A stretch of DNA of 12,505 nucleotides from Acanthaster planci (GCF_001949145.1 NW_019091602.1:572012-584516), one strand, 5' to 3'. Positions 1 to 8,998 are shown, counted from the first letter of the stretch. Notes: generated by a model from the letters alone, not told the origin. Program-made: numbers and translations.

Positions 1-136
1 ATTGAAAGGACACGTTTCTCCCTACATTGAAATGGAACGATCTTAGGAAGATTGACATCACTCGACCCAGAAAAAAAATGTGGACGAAAGTTTCAAAGCG
101 GCCGCCAGAGTGACGGTCCTTTGTAGTACCGCGAAC
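1..136 (+). repeat. Left arm of a long imperfect inverted repeat
   Basis: This arm matches the reverse complement of 989-1183, in order and with gaps. The clearest paired blocks are AATGGAACG (31-39 with 1143-1151), AGCGGCCGCCA (97-107 with 1019-1029) and CGGTCCTTT (114-122 with 1001-1009). Between them an A-run followed by GTGGAC also pairs. The right arm is longer because of two insertions of about 35 and 20 bp. The match is already good at position 1, so the repeat probably runs off the window. Similarity may continue weakly inward to about 175. A foldback transposon, a MITE-like element or two inverted copies of one dispersed repeat would all explain it. No target-site duplication can be checked because the left end is missing. 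Confidence 0.75.
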
Positions 137-988
137 TTGCGGAGCCCGCCCATTTGATTGACCCGCCGTCCCGAATTTCCATCTCTATATTGCCGATTTT
201 CTTTAAAAGATCTTGCCTTTTTCACGTCAAGGATGTAAATTTAATGGGACGTGTAGAGGAGAGTATTATTTTAAAGGAAATAATTGAAAATAATATGTCG
301 AAGATTTACGGAAATTATGAACTGATTATGGTGGAAGTTACTCAGAGTGCCAATAGTGAACAATATTCAGATATAAGATTTCCACCATCCATGCATTTCA
401 CAGTACATGAATCTGATGAACGCTCTGAGCCGTCATTTGCTAGTTTGTGTTTTCATTGCGTTAATATCTCTTCACATTGCCACTTTTAATCATTTGTCTT
501 GTTATAAATGACCCAGGCCTCCACTATAACTGCCCCCTTGTATTTGATGACTTGAACAAAGATTTGAATTAGAAATATTGAATTAATCTTTGATGTCATA
601 TCAGTGACCGGCTGGTGTACCAAGCTGAAAGATTGATTTTTGTCGTGGCTATCTTTTTGTGAATGGTATTATTGGCTGAATACGTGTTTTGGAATTTGTG
701 CCGTAATTCAGCAAGTTCAAGTTGCATTTTAATACTTTCTCTATTTTCCTTTTTTTTAAATTCTTGGTTAAACAGCACTTAGCTTCTTCTCTGACATGAC
801 TTTTTCAATTCAAACCTTTTTCCATTCTAAAACGAATTCAATTATATTACTGTACATGGACACAATGGTTAATTACATCCAGCATTGTGGACACATATCA
901 CCTTGCGCTCAGTTATTTAAAATGGAAATGTCCCATGGCAAACCGCCACCGTCTGTTTAATTTCACGGGTGCCCTGGGAAGTCGGGAT
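137..988. other. Spacer between inverted-repeat arms, no gene seen
   Basis: This is AT-rich DNA enclosed by the two arms of the inverted repeat. An open frame of 111 codons (154-489, + strand) starts next to the left arm, but it matches no family I know and has unremarkable composition, so I do not call it a gene. No transposase-like motif was seen in either strand. If the flanking arms belong to a transposon, this would be its non-coding interior. Confidence 0.5.
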
Positions 989-1183
989 TTCGCAGTACAT
1001 AAAGGACCGACAAGCTTTTGGCGGCCGCTTTCCTTTTTGCTAGTTTCTCAATAGGAATTGTCCACTTTTTTCCGGAGCTGTGATACTATCCATCAGACAT
1101 GGACACTCTGCCGTTAATGTTAGCTGCCCATCTTCCCAAGACCGTTCCATTCTGAGCGGAGGGAACACTGGAGTCGTTTCAAG
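989..1183 (-). repeat. Right arm of the long imperfect inverted repeat
   Basis: This is the reverse-complement partner of 1-136. It contains the second GCGGCCGC core (1021-1028), AAAGGACCG (1001-1009) and CGTTCCATT (1143-1151). Its outer end reaches about 1183, where GTCGTTTCAAG mirrors the start of the window. The arm is about 195 bp against 136 bp on the left because of extra bases, mainly near 1081-1125. A different tandem repeat begins immediately outside it at 1190. Confidence 0.75.
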
Positions 1184-1189
1184 TTTCAA

Positions 1190-1560
1190 CTTGTCCAGTT
1201 TTGGACCACCCCGCCGTCGTCAAAGTAAAATCCAGATTTCTGCAAGGAGAAAAGTCGGTTTTATGAAAAGGGGTAGTGTAACTTCAAAAACCCCAAAATC
1301 TACTGGCAGAAAATGAGAAGGGGGTTGTCCTCTTTTGGAGCATCAGATAAAATTTGGTAGTGGAAGTTAAAATTTTTTAGTTGTCGATTTTTGAAGCGCC
1401 ACAAGAGTTGTTAAGTAAAATCCTAAATTTGTACCAGCGGAAAATTGCGTTGTTCGAAAATGCATCACACATTTCCAAAATCCTAAAAATCTACTAGCCG
1501 AAAATGAGAAAATGAGGTTGTCTACTTTTGACGCTCCATACTCATCAAGTTATCTTGAAA
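1190..1560 (+). repeat. Tandem repeat of about 189 bp, two diverged copies
   Basis: Two successive units share blocks in the same order. GTAAAATCC occurs at 1227 and again at 1415, giving a 188-bp period. AAAATCTACT followed by GAAAATGAGAA and GGTTGTC also occurs in each copy. The block GTTGTC-(N)-CTTTTG or a close variant recurs near 1190, 1324, 1379 and 1516, so the unit itself seems composed of a part of about 135 bp and a part of about 55 bp that share a start. The 78-codon open frame at 1080-1316 overlaps both the inverted-repeat arm and this repeat and is not treated as a gene. Confidence 0.7.
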
Positions 1561-2263
1561 AAGTGTCATTTGGTGACAGTTCATTTTTGATGACAAAAGT
1601 TAATCAATTTGCTTAGACACAAAGTATTCGCTGTAGTGACGGGAAGTAATTTGGTAAATCAAGTACCGGTATTATTTCGTTTTATCCTTATACCGTTTTT
1701 CAGTAGGCCTGATGATGAACGACGTCGTACAGAAAAGAACTTATATTTGGCCCACAAACACGTTTAACTTCCCAAACACCCCAACGCTACAAGTGATATT
1801 ACGTTTAACTTCGGAGTATACACTTACTCAAAACCAAGATAATAGGCATATAGATAGTATTTAGTATGACTCCTATTTTTAACCTTTTTTTCTCTATTTA
1901 CCGTCCTTTCCCTGTTCATTACCCCTTACTGCATGCATTCTGCTATTGTGCGGAGTTAACTAAATTGTAGCTGATAGAATATTTCACCTCCCTAATTACC
2001 GTCAAATCCCAAAACCCCGTAAATACACAGGGTTTATCAAAACGGCAAATCTTCTTCGTCTAAAAGTGGATGAACATGTATTTTCTCTCTCTTGGAATTT
2101 ATACCAGAAGTAAACTAGGAAAAAGATCAATCGTATTCCATCTGACGGCACCACTTTAGGAGAGATGAAAACCTTTACACAAAACGCCGTTCAGTTAAAA
2201 GTGTCTTTTGTTGCAATAGTTTCGAAAGCCTAACTTTTTCAATTTTTGAAATGTTTCCAATAG
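1561..2263. other. Upstream region of the C1q-like gene, no gene seen
   Basis: No open frame of note and no known repeat family were recognised. A short direct repeat, ACGTTTAACTTC or close to it, occurs near 1759 and 1801. No convincing TATA box was found at a fixed distance from the C1q start. The last 30 bases are T-rich and end in CCAATAG directly before the ATG at 2264, which resembles a 3' splice site. The promoter may therefore lie further upstream, beyond an unseen 5' non-coding exon. Confidence 0.45.
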
Positions 2264-2809
2264 ATGTATTTCCTACTGGTAACCGTCCTGTTGTTCGGCT
2301 GTCTTCTTGGAAACTTTGTCATGCTGCAACCTGTCAACAATGAAGTGGACGAAGGGCGAAAATGTGAGCCCAAGGAAACTCTTGATAGACCCAATCTGCA
2401 GCCTATAGCATTTACCGCTGTAAGGACAACCGACTCGATACCCTGCTACAACAACCATACAACACCTTTGGCCTTCGAGCAGACCCTGACACTTCTGCCA
2501 GGTACCAGCTTTGATCTCAAGAATGGTACGTTTACCTGTACTGTGCCAGGGACCTACGTGTTCTCGTTCTCGGTGTACAAAAATGGTCCCGGTCCCTTTC
2601 CCGGCCTTTACATTCATCTAAGGAAAAACAACGAATGGATTGTCTCTGGTAGCAGTGGTTATCCAAGTCACTACGAGCAGGTGTCTGGGAGCGCAGTGCT
2701 TGTTCTCCAGCGAGGAGACGAAGTGTATTTGACCTTATATGGTACTGTGGCCGGTGGTGGCGTTTATCACTTCAACTCCTTTAGCGGGTTCTTGCTTTAC
2801 GCAAGTTAA
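2264..2809 (+). CDS. Secreted C1q-domain protein (C1q-like, no collagen region)
   Basis: The 181-residue product starts with a hydrophobic segment (residues 3-21) typical of a signal peptide. A short polar linker with Cys34 follows, then one C1q domain from about residue 47 to the C-terminus. The C1q signature is visible as FTCTVPGTYVFSF (90-102), with Phe, Gly96, Tyr98 and Phe100 at the expected spacing. LVLQRGDEVYL (146-156) and the terminal FSGFLLY (173-179) also fit. No Gly-X-Y collagen repeat is present, so it belongs to the C1q-only secreted group that is expanded in marine invertebrates. Such domains form a jelly-roll trimer, and many act as lectin-like recognition proteins in innate immunity; that role here is inferred. 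Asn64 (NHT) and Asn87 (NGT) are glycosylation sequons. Cys34 might link subunits, and Cys61 and Cys92 may pair. An in-frame TAG lies directly before the ATG, so the start is firm unless splicing occurs there. The frame is unbroken and richer in G+C than its flanks. No nearby AATAAA was found downstream. Confidence 0.9.
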   Translation: MYFLLVTVLLFGCLLGNFVMLQPVNNEVDEGRKCEPKETLDRPNLQPIAFTAVRTTDSIPCYNNHTTPLAFEQTLTLLPGTSFDLKNGTFTCTVPGTYVFSFSVYKNGPGPFPGLYIHLRKNNEWIVSGSSGYPSHYEQVSGSAVLVLQRGDEVYLTLYGTVAGGGVYHFNSFSGFLLYAS

Positions 2810-4586
2810 TTAGTCCAAGTGACCAGCATTCTTCACAAATAATTGTTCTATTGTTAAAACTGGTTAATGCCTCTTTGGGCAAAGTGTCAAAAGGGGCGCT
2901 TTGAAATGGCTGAGGGCGCTTTTGCTGTGATGTCACTCAGGGAAGACACATTTGGGTTAATTCAACAGGGACGCCTGGAATGCCCAGGTATACCAAGTCA
3001 AACAAGTGAGATGTTGGGGGCGAGGTAAACCCGAGTCATCCAGTGGAACCTAATCAGACGTACCCCATTTATTTTGTCAGAATAGTTTCGAATCGAATGC
3101 TCTTGACTTTTTGCCATGAGCTCGCACGACAAAGGATCATCAAAGAAAAGCAATTAAGTTCGTACTATGTAAGAAATTCCTCTATTTTATTATGCAGAAC
3201 GCAATGTTATGGAGGTTTTTTGTGGAATGACATCATGGATTTGCTCATTGATATGGAATGATGCTCATAATTAGAAATTGGAAAATACACATGCATTTTC
3301 AATAATACGCGTTATTGTATTGACCTTGTTGAGCTAAACATACTTGGGTATAGTTTCAAACTATCAAAAGGCTTTTAAAAGTTCCAGAAAACTAGTTTAA
3401 AAAATGATACTTTTCCGGCTACAAGAAGGGAATGTTTGACACGGTATATCGAAATTTTACATCATTAGATGTATTAACAAAACCTCCGGGAACCCTTCAT
3501 CAAAAAGATGAAGATCAAAGATATAATAGTTCGAATTGTAAACTTTACTTGTTATTGGTGATTGCTCAATTCATCAGGAAATTCAATCTAGAATGCACCA
3601 TTAAGCTCTTCCATAATTTTTTTTTCATCACAGGTGTCACATTTGTTTTCCTCTTCTTAAAGTTAAAAATACGTTTGGTGAGTTTCGACATGGTTTTTTC
3701 CTCTAATCTTAATATTAACCGTTTATTCAGAATTGATTCAACAGCTGTACACTCTACACAAAAATAGGTGTTCGCATGCATTATGTAAAAATGATCGTAT
3801 TTTTAAAACAAAACTTCTCACAAAAATGCGGCAGATTTGCCTCTGCTGTTATTTACTCCCTTTCAAATAGGATTTTCAAGGATCCCGTTTTTGTGATTTT
3901 ACGGATGGTGTAACCTACCTTTGAAATATGAATTTGTCTATTTGGTGATAAGCAGGGCCATTGAAGTCACTGGTATTCGTCTTGATATCTAACTGTAAAA
4001 TAAATGTCAGCCATATGTCTACAATTGAATAAAAGTAAAGATTTGAAGGAATAATTCCCAGTTGTCTGGAGAATGGTTCATTTGTTGCCAAAAAAGTATT
4101 GCAGGCAATTATGTTGTCACTCATGAAACATTGAAGGAGTCTTAGAAAGTTTTTTCTTCTTTGAAGTTGAGGTGAAGAATGAACACGTGTTATTAACAAA
4201 CTAAATGATTTATAATCATATTTCTCCGATTTTGCCACAGTACTTTGCCCTTTTCCCAAAAAACTCCTAAGGCGTAGTCTTGGTGTGTACCAACCACTTG
4301 CATTGTCAGACTCAAATTCTAAACTTTGGAGTCCAACCCATCATAGGATTACGAGGAGCATCGGCAAAAGGAAATCATCTCAGGTCAGACTTAAAAAGGG
4401 CAACAGAACCTGTAGGCCTACACCTGCGTGTCAGTGCATAATGTATTCAATGTAGTATTTATTTTCTAAAGATTTTAACTGAGCCATGCAGTAAAAATTA
4501 CCGAAACCCACTTTTGGTAAATTTTAGACAACTAATGGCTTTGCAGTTTCAATGTCAACCAGAGAAGACACTGTCTAGTTTATACG
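2810..4586. other. Intergenic region, no gene supported
   Basis: About 1.8 kb of AT-rich DNA follows the C1q-like gene. Open frames at 3043-3261 and 3432-3767 (+ strand) and at 3566-3781 and 3915-4259 (- strand) have no recognisable domain and look like chance frames. A short direct repeat, GGGCGCTTT, occurs at about 2895 and 2914. The stretch may hold the 3' untranslated region of the C1q-like transcript, but no clear AATAAA lies within the first few hundred bases. Confidence 0.5.
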
Positions 4587-4624
4587 TTCAATTCAATTGA
4601 ATTCAGTTCGATTGAATTCAATCC
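4587..4624. repeat. Short palindromic and direct repeat of TTCAATTGAA type
   Basis: The 38-bp stretch is made almost wholly of overlapping TTCAAT and ATTGAA words. It includes the perfect palindrome TTCAATTGAA and a repeated ATTGAATTCA separated by a few bases. It is simple sequence able to form a cruciform or hairpin, with no further function visible. Confidence 0.6.
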
Positions 4625-5339
4625 AGGTTTAAACCTAAAGTGCAGTGGAAACTTAGCTCCGATGCACCGACCTCGTATTTAATTGATCATGGACCCAAGT
4701 CCAACAATGAGTTTGATCCACTTAAAATCATGCCCCAGCCCAAAGACCCTTCAAAGGCATTTAAATTGATTTGAGGGTGTTCCTGGGTGTCTGCCAATGC
4801 CTACCAACAAAACAAAAAACGAGAAGAAAAGATTTGAATAAGGTCACAGTACCTTTTATACAATAAGGGGGGGGGGCACCGAGTCAACAAAAATGTAACC
4901 CCTAACATGAAACAACCCAGACAGCTGTCTAGACAGCTCAGAGACACATCAGAGAGACCAAAAATTGACTCTGGTGAAACTGATACCAGCCAAGGGGAAG
5001 TCCCTACCTCCAAGGCCACTAAACTGGATTATTCAGCATCGGGAGAGGTGGGATTAGATGTGAGGTCTTCGCATTCGGCCGTTAAAAAATTAATTAAGAA
5101 ATTACCAAAATGGCCTTCAGTAGCTGACTGAGGGAGCTCTGCGCAAGGTTCGATAAAATATTGTACAGTAGTAATTGCTGAGACTGTACATGTAGCCCTC
5201 ATTTAACCAACCAAATTGACTCTGTGCGGAAACCTTTAATCTGGAAATCACCCAGAAAGACCATACCAATCATGAAAAACCTGACACTCCAAGGAAACCC
5301 CGTTAAACTGTGTACAAACCTGACCCCTTTTTGATATGT
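4604..5339 (+). pseudogene. Unidentified polar coding-like fragments (possible broken gene or exons)
   Basis: Three open stretches on the + strand have the look of one Lys-, Pro- and Ser-rich protein broken by stops and shifts. The first runs from about 4627 to a TGA near 4773 and includes YLIDHGPKSNNEFDPLK. The second, about 4875-5131, includes the ATG-started 74-codon frame at 4907 and ends with KKLIKKLPKWPSVAD. The third, about 5206-5334, includes KPLIWKSPRKTIPIMKN. I recognise no family. A ten-base G run (4867-4876) lies between the first two. It could be a decayed retrocopy, a transposon ORF1 remnant, unrelated exons, or chance in a locally A/C-rich strand. Confidence 0.25.
4867..4876 (+). 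repeat. G10 homopolymer
   Basis: An uninterrupted run of ten G bases, likely to vary in length and to be prone to sequencing error. It lies just before the open frame starting at 4907, so any reading frame across it is uncertain. Confidence 0.9.
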
Positions 5340-5811
5340 GGTTCTTGCCGCTGCTTATGACTGACAATCAGTCACTCTTGATTTGCCAACCCTTGAAGGC
5401 AAACAACAGCTATTTCTCCCAAAACCTAAAACATGGCAGTGTCTAGTGGTGGTTTGGGGATAGTTGTGGGATTGGTTTGTATGGAGGGTGTAGGGGCTTA
5501 TAACGTTAGACATTTATTTTCATTTCCAGATTAGCGGTAAACTACTTTTCTTAGAATATTTCAGTTTGTGACGTGTGCCTGTGAACCTGCATTCAATCTC
5601 TTCAAGCTATTGGACTGGCATTGTGTTCAACCAATGAAATTACATTTGCGTTACATGTAATAAATTTCCAAAGTAGTCCTTAGAAATAAATGCAATATTT
5701 CTAGTGGCTTTGCTGCTCGCAGCGTAAACAAAAGAAAAGTACACGTGACCCACAAAAACTATAAACCACTTAACGATAAATCTGGTGTTTAGCGAATTCC
5801 TTGAAGCACAT
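5340..5811. other. Intergenic region, nothing recognised
   Basis: There is no open frame of note, no repeat family I can name and no RNA gene signal in this stretch. It ends at the target site of the hAT-type element. Confidence 0.5.
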
Positions 5812-5819
5812 ATTACATC
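5812..5819 (+). repeat. Target-site duplication, left copy (ATTACATC)
   Basis: The 8-bp word ATTACATC directly precedes the element end CAGTGGCGTATC and is repeated without mismatch at 6083-6090 after the other end. Eight base pairs is the duplication length of hAT superfamily insertions. Confidence 0.85.
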
Positions 5820-6082
5820 CAGTGGCGTATCGGGGGGGGGCAGGGGCCACTTGCCTTCCCACTCCCTGGACGATTTTTGTTTCTAACAAAGGATATTTCA
5901 TAGGAAATCGGTATATTTATTTATCAAATATTAGTACCAAAACACACACACACACACAAAATCAAATCAATGATGTCAAGACTTCGAGTAATGCTTTTTT
6001 AACATCATGTTTTAATGAAAACAAAGCGTTCACTTTTGAATTTCCACCCGTCCCCCGACACCAATAGCTGGATACGCAGCTA
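5820..6082 (+). mobile_element. Non-autonomous hAT-type MITE, 263 bp
   Basis: The left end reads CAGTGGCGTATC followed by a G run. The right end, read on the opposite strand, is TAGCTGCGTATCCAGC, which matches the left end at 9 of the first 12 positions. Perfect ATTACATC copies flank it on both sides. TIRs beginning CAGTGGCG and 8-bp duplications are typical of hAT elements in many animals. The interior is too short for a transposase and contains an (AC)n run. The 88-codon open frame at 5801-6067 crosses the element's left end and target-site duplication and is not a gene. The left end seems to have lost a few bases after GTATC relative to the right end, which keeps CAG there. The perfect duplication suggests a rather recent insertion. 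Confidence 0.85.
5942..5958 (+). repeat. (AC)8 dinucleotide microsatellite
   Basis: An uninterrupted AC run inside the hAT-type MITE, likely length-variable between individuals. Confidence 0.9.
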
Positions 6083-6090
6083 ATTACATC
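6083..6090 (+). repeat. Target-site duplication, right copy (ATTACATC)
   Basis: Exact copy of 5812-5819, directly after the right terminal inverted repeat of the hAT-type MITE. Confidence 0.85.
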
Positions 6091-6230
6091 ATAAAATAAC
6101 CATTTTAACTGATCTGCACAGCTGAAGGGACAAAATGTGTTTGCAGACCGTGTGGCCCTAATCCTTCACTGCACAGGGCAGTCAGTCAGCCAAACGTGTA
6201 CATTAACGAATAAAATTTAGACTAAAACTC

Positions 6231-6515
6231 TATGTAGGCACAGACAGAAAAGGTCTTGGTCGCCGACCGAACAGCGCCCTCACTTTACAGAATTGTAAAC
6301 CCAAAGCCCCTTAGGCCTACAGGAGAAAATTCGATAAAAAGTTATCCGTTAACCTATTGCTATGGCCATGTATTTAAACAAAAATAAATTGTCCTCCCCC
6401 TATGTAGAGACAGAAAAAGGCGACGGTCGTGCCCTCAATTAAATTGTGAACTGAGACCTCTTTGCTGAAAAGGTTCGGACAAAGAGTTTTTCGTTGGCCT
6501 ATTGTCATGATCGAG
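6231..6515 (+). repeat. Diverged tandem duplication, period 170 bp
   Basis: TATGTAG followed within a few bases by GACAGAAA begins both copies, at 6231 and 6401. Later blocks keep the same order: GCCCTCA, AATTGT with AAC, AAAG and CCTATTG. The second copy is shorter, about 115 bp, with deletions. It is AT-rich and non-coding. It lies just before the abrupt 3' end of the minus-strand LINE remnant, so it may be the flank into which that element inserted or recombined. Confidence 0.6.
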
Positions 6516-6540
6516 ATTTCTGTCCTTGGATGACGTCACA

Positions 6541-8566
6541 TTGAAATATATTTAACAGGTCGTGACGACGCAAGAGAGATGCCAACCTAGAGGAAACTGT
6601 GTGTTCTAATGTTTTACCCAAGAACTTTAAGTTGGAGATCGGTATGTAATTTTTCAAAACCTCCTTACCCAAGCTTGCCTTCTTCTAAAAAGGACGAATG
6701 TGAGAACCTTTCAGGCATTTGGGAAAAACACCTGAGCAAAACGATTTGTTGACAATCGTAGTGACATACGGAACAGTAACATCAACACAATCATCTAGAG
6801 TGGATATACAAGGTATCTGTGGGAAATTCATTTTGGATACTCTTTTTAACCTGTGAGCGAAAACTTCTGAAAATTCAGAGGCAAGGGCATCGTCAGGAAC
6901 TGAGGGTAGACCCTGGATTTGACTCTTATTTGACTCTCTTAAAAGATCATTAAAAATGCCAAATAACTTTTCTGGTCACCAGAAAAACATTGAATTTTGG
7001 TGGAGAAGTAAAGTATTTTTGCTCTGCTTATGCAGGTATTCACTGTTTGCCGCTGGACAAAGTAACTTTGTCTGTGGGCTTCAAGTTTCGTTCTCCGGCA
7101 TCGCCGTTCCAGTTGCCTCTGAATTCTACGAACTGACGTGATTTCATCGTTAAACCACGTGGAATCTGGTCGTGCCCTGACGGTTCTAACATGAAGAGGA
7201 GTGTTATCATCTAGCAGTTTACGGAGACTCGTCTCATAATGATAAACACAGTTGTCAAGATCAGCTGCGTCAGGATCAACCGCAGTAAGAGCTGCTGGCA
7301 TCTGACAGCGAAACTTGTCCACATCAATCCCCTTTAGTCGAAGAGTCGATATCGTGACTGTAGGTGGCGTTGGTTTACGCAGTTGAAGCCTGGAAACAAT
7401 GCGAAATGGTCTGGGACCTCTGCATGGTTGTGAGTGTCCATAACAAGAGAGAAATCTTCACGTGTGATAAGAAGGCCTAGGGTGTAACTGCTAAGGCGGG
7501 TTGGCTCCATAATGTGTTGGGTCAAGCCGTATGCTGAGAGCACGGCACTGAACCATTTGGAAGCAAGGTCGGACGGGTTGTCGACATGAATATTGAAGTG
7601 TCCTGTAATTAGAATGTCGGAAGAATGGAGAGAATACGATTCTATCAAGTTCTCGAAATCACCCACAAATTTAAAGGAACTGATGTTGTCGGCCATGTTT
7701 GTCCCTGCCAGAGCGATACACAACCACGAGCAAAACAGTTCTTGACCTCCACGAGATTGCAGCATGAAGAGACTCGAATGATGAGTACTCTCTTACATCA
7801 GATTCTAGTTCCACCGATAGACTAGACTTATACAGTACCCCAACCCCTCCACCCGTTTTATGAAGTCGTGGAATATGTTGAAAAGAGTAACCAGCAGGGG
7901 TTATCTCGGCCGTCACCCAACTGTCACCAGGTTTAAGCCACGTTTCTTTCTGTGATGGCAACGACATTGAGGTTGTTGAAGTGAACAAATTCGCAGACAT
8001 CTGGTGTTTTTTTTCCGTATGGATCGTACATTCAATGAACAAAACTGCAAGTTTGACTCATTTTGAGCAGCAAACGATCTCAGGTTTGTAAAGCGTACTC
8101 CACTGGGTTCAATGAAAGTGTGTGAGCTGCGGGGCACACAACAAACACTTATCTTTCGTTGTGTCCGTCTACCAGCACGGCAACCTCTGTGAGTTGGGGG
8201 CTCCTTATTAATAATACCTAGTGAAATTAGTTCTTTCGATAAACTATACGATAAGCGGTTTTTATTTTCCTGAATGCCAAGCAGTTGAGTTCTGTCATAG
8301 CGATGTGTGCAACAGGCTTCATTCCATTTTAATTAAAATGTTACCGCGTCTATGGTACACATCTGGGCCGCGATTGGGGTTAATATCGTCACAGGAAAGT
8401 AACTGAATGTTAGAGGTAGCACATATGTTGAGTAGTAAGGCAAACGGGTTCTCAGAAAACCTTTGAGTAGACTTTCAAACCTGTTGGCTGACTGGACTTT
8501 TAGGTGCGCGCACAGACAAAGGCCCACACAAAGGCCAAGCACAAGATACAGCTTGAAGAGTTCCAT
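6541..8566 (-). pseudogene. CR1/L2-group LINE remnant: 2A-like site, AP endonuclease, start of reverse transcriptase
   Basis: Read on the minus strand, a non-LTR retrotransposon polyprotein is recognisable in order, broken by many frameshifts. A hydrophobic N-terminus (MELFKLYLVLGLCVGLCLC, from 8566) comes first, then a decayed 2A-like site (8364-8393) and a basic region (RAGRRTQRK). The AP endonuclease follows: SLNVRSIRKK near 8035-8005, ETWLKPGDSW near 7946, GGGVGVLYK near 7850-7828, and ILITGHFNIHVDNPSD near 7617-7570. In that last block His replaces the Asp of the usual GDFN motif. A linker lies at 7322-6939 (STWFNDEI, SGDQKS). The first reverse transcriptase block (KNYIPISNLKFLGKTLEH) is near 6650-6601. 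Similarity stops at about 6541, before the catalytic motifs. Loss of the 3' half is unlike the usual 5' truncation of LINEs and points to deletion or recombination. It cannot be active. Confidence 0.88.
8364..8393 (-). other. Decayed 2A-like translational recoding motif in the LINE N-terminus
   Basis: On the minus strand this reads CDDINPNRGP, preceded by a hydrophobic-rich stretch containing LLLNICATSNIQLLS. The 2A consensus ends D-x-E-x-N-P-G-P, with ribosome skipping between the last Gly and Pro. Here the Glu position is Asn and the first Pro of NPGP is Arg, so the copy should be inactive. Non-LTR retrotransposons of sea urchins and other animals are known to carry 2A-like sequences near the N-terminus, and the position here fits: after a hydrophobic leader and before the endonuclease. 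Confidence 0.6.
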
Positions 8567-8998
8567 TGTCTGGCACCACGATATAACATCACTCCCTTTG
8601 TTTACGATCCTCCCTTTGTTATAAGAATGTCACTCCCGAAACGTGAAATACAGGATCACAACAAATACAAGGGCACTAAATACCTTTATTTAAATTAAAA
8701 ACAAACAGAGCTGCTTTCCCTAGAGTTGTATTGAAAAAAACGGTGTTGTGTGGGCCCTTTTAAGAGGACTGACTGGTCTGTTGGAAAAACATTTCACAAA
8801 TAGAAAAGTGAGATTTATTTCTGAATCATGCTGGCAAGAAGGCCACTCAGTTTCTTTTCCATGCTCAAGGACTTCTTTACTGTCACTTATTTTTATGCAG
8901 TTGGCGAAATGGACCATGGTAACTTCAAATGCTTGGTTTTTATTACATCTGGGCTGGTTTTGGATTATTTAAGTGGAGTCTTTTTCATATCTTTGGTG
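8567..8998. other. Region between two divergent LINE remnants, no gene supported
   Basis: The stretch separates the N-terminus of the minus-strand LINE from the first recognisable endonuclease codons of the plus-strand LINE. It may hold degraded 5' untranslated parts of either element. Short open frames on both strands (for example 8720-8917 minus and 8748-8972 plus) have no recognisable domain. No promoter can be named with confidence. Confidence 0.45.

Noticed and set aside
154-489. Open frame of 111 codons on the + strand
   Set aside because: It begins just inside the inverted repeat, has no recognisable domain and has unremarkable composition; a chance frame is likelier.
1080-1316. Open frame of 78 codons, basic C-terminus
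   Set aside because: It spans the right inverted-repeat arm and the first copy of the tandem repeat, so its composition is explained by repeats.
2273-2617. Minus-strand open frame of 114 codons
   Set aside because: It is the antisense shadow of the C1q-domain gene.
3432-4259. Open frames on both strands, 71 to 114 codons
   Set aside because: No motif, signal peptide or domain was recognised, and they overlap AT-rich sequence without coding bias.
5801-6067. Open frame of 88 codons beginning MKHILHPVAYRGG
   Set aside because: It reads across the target duplication, terminal repeat and AC run of the hAT-type MITE.
6532-6539. TGACGTCA, a consensus cAMP response element
   Set aside because: A single 8-bp palindrome with no adjacent gene start; its position beside a LINE breakpoint gives no support for regulation.
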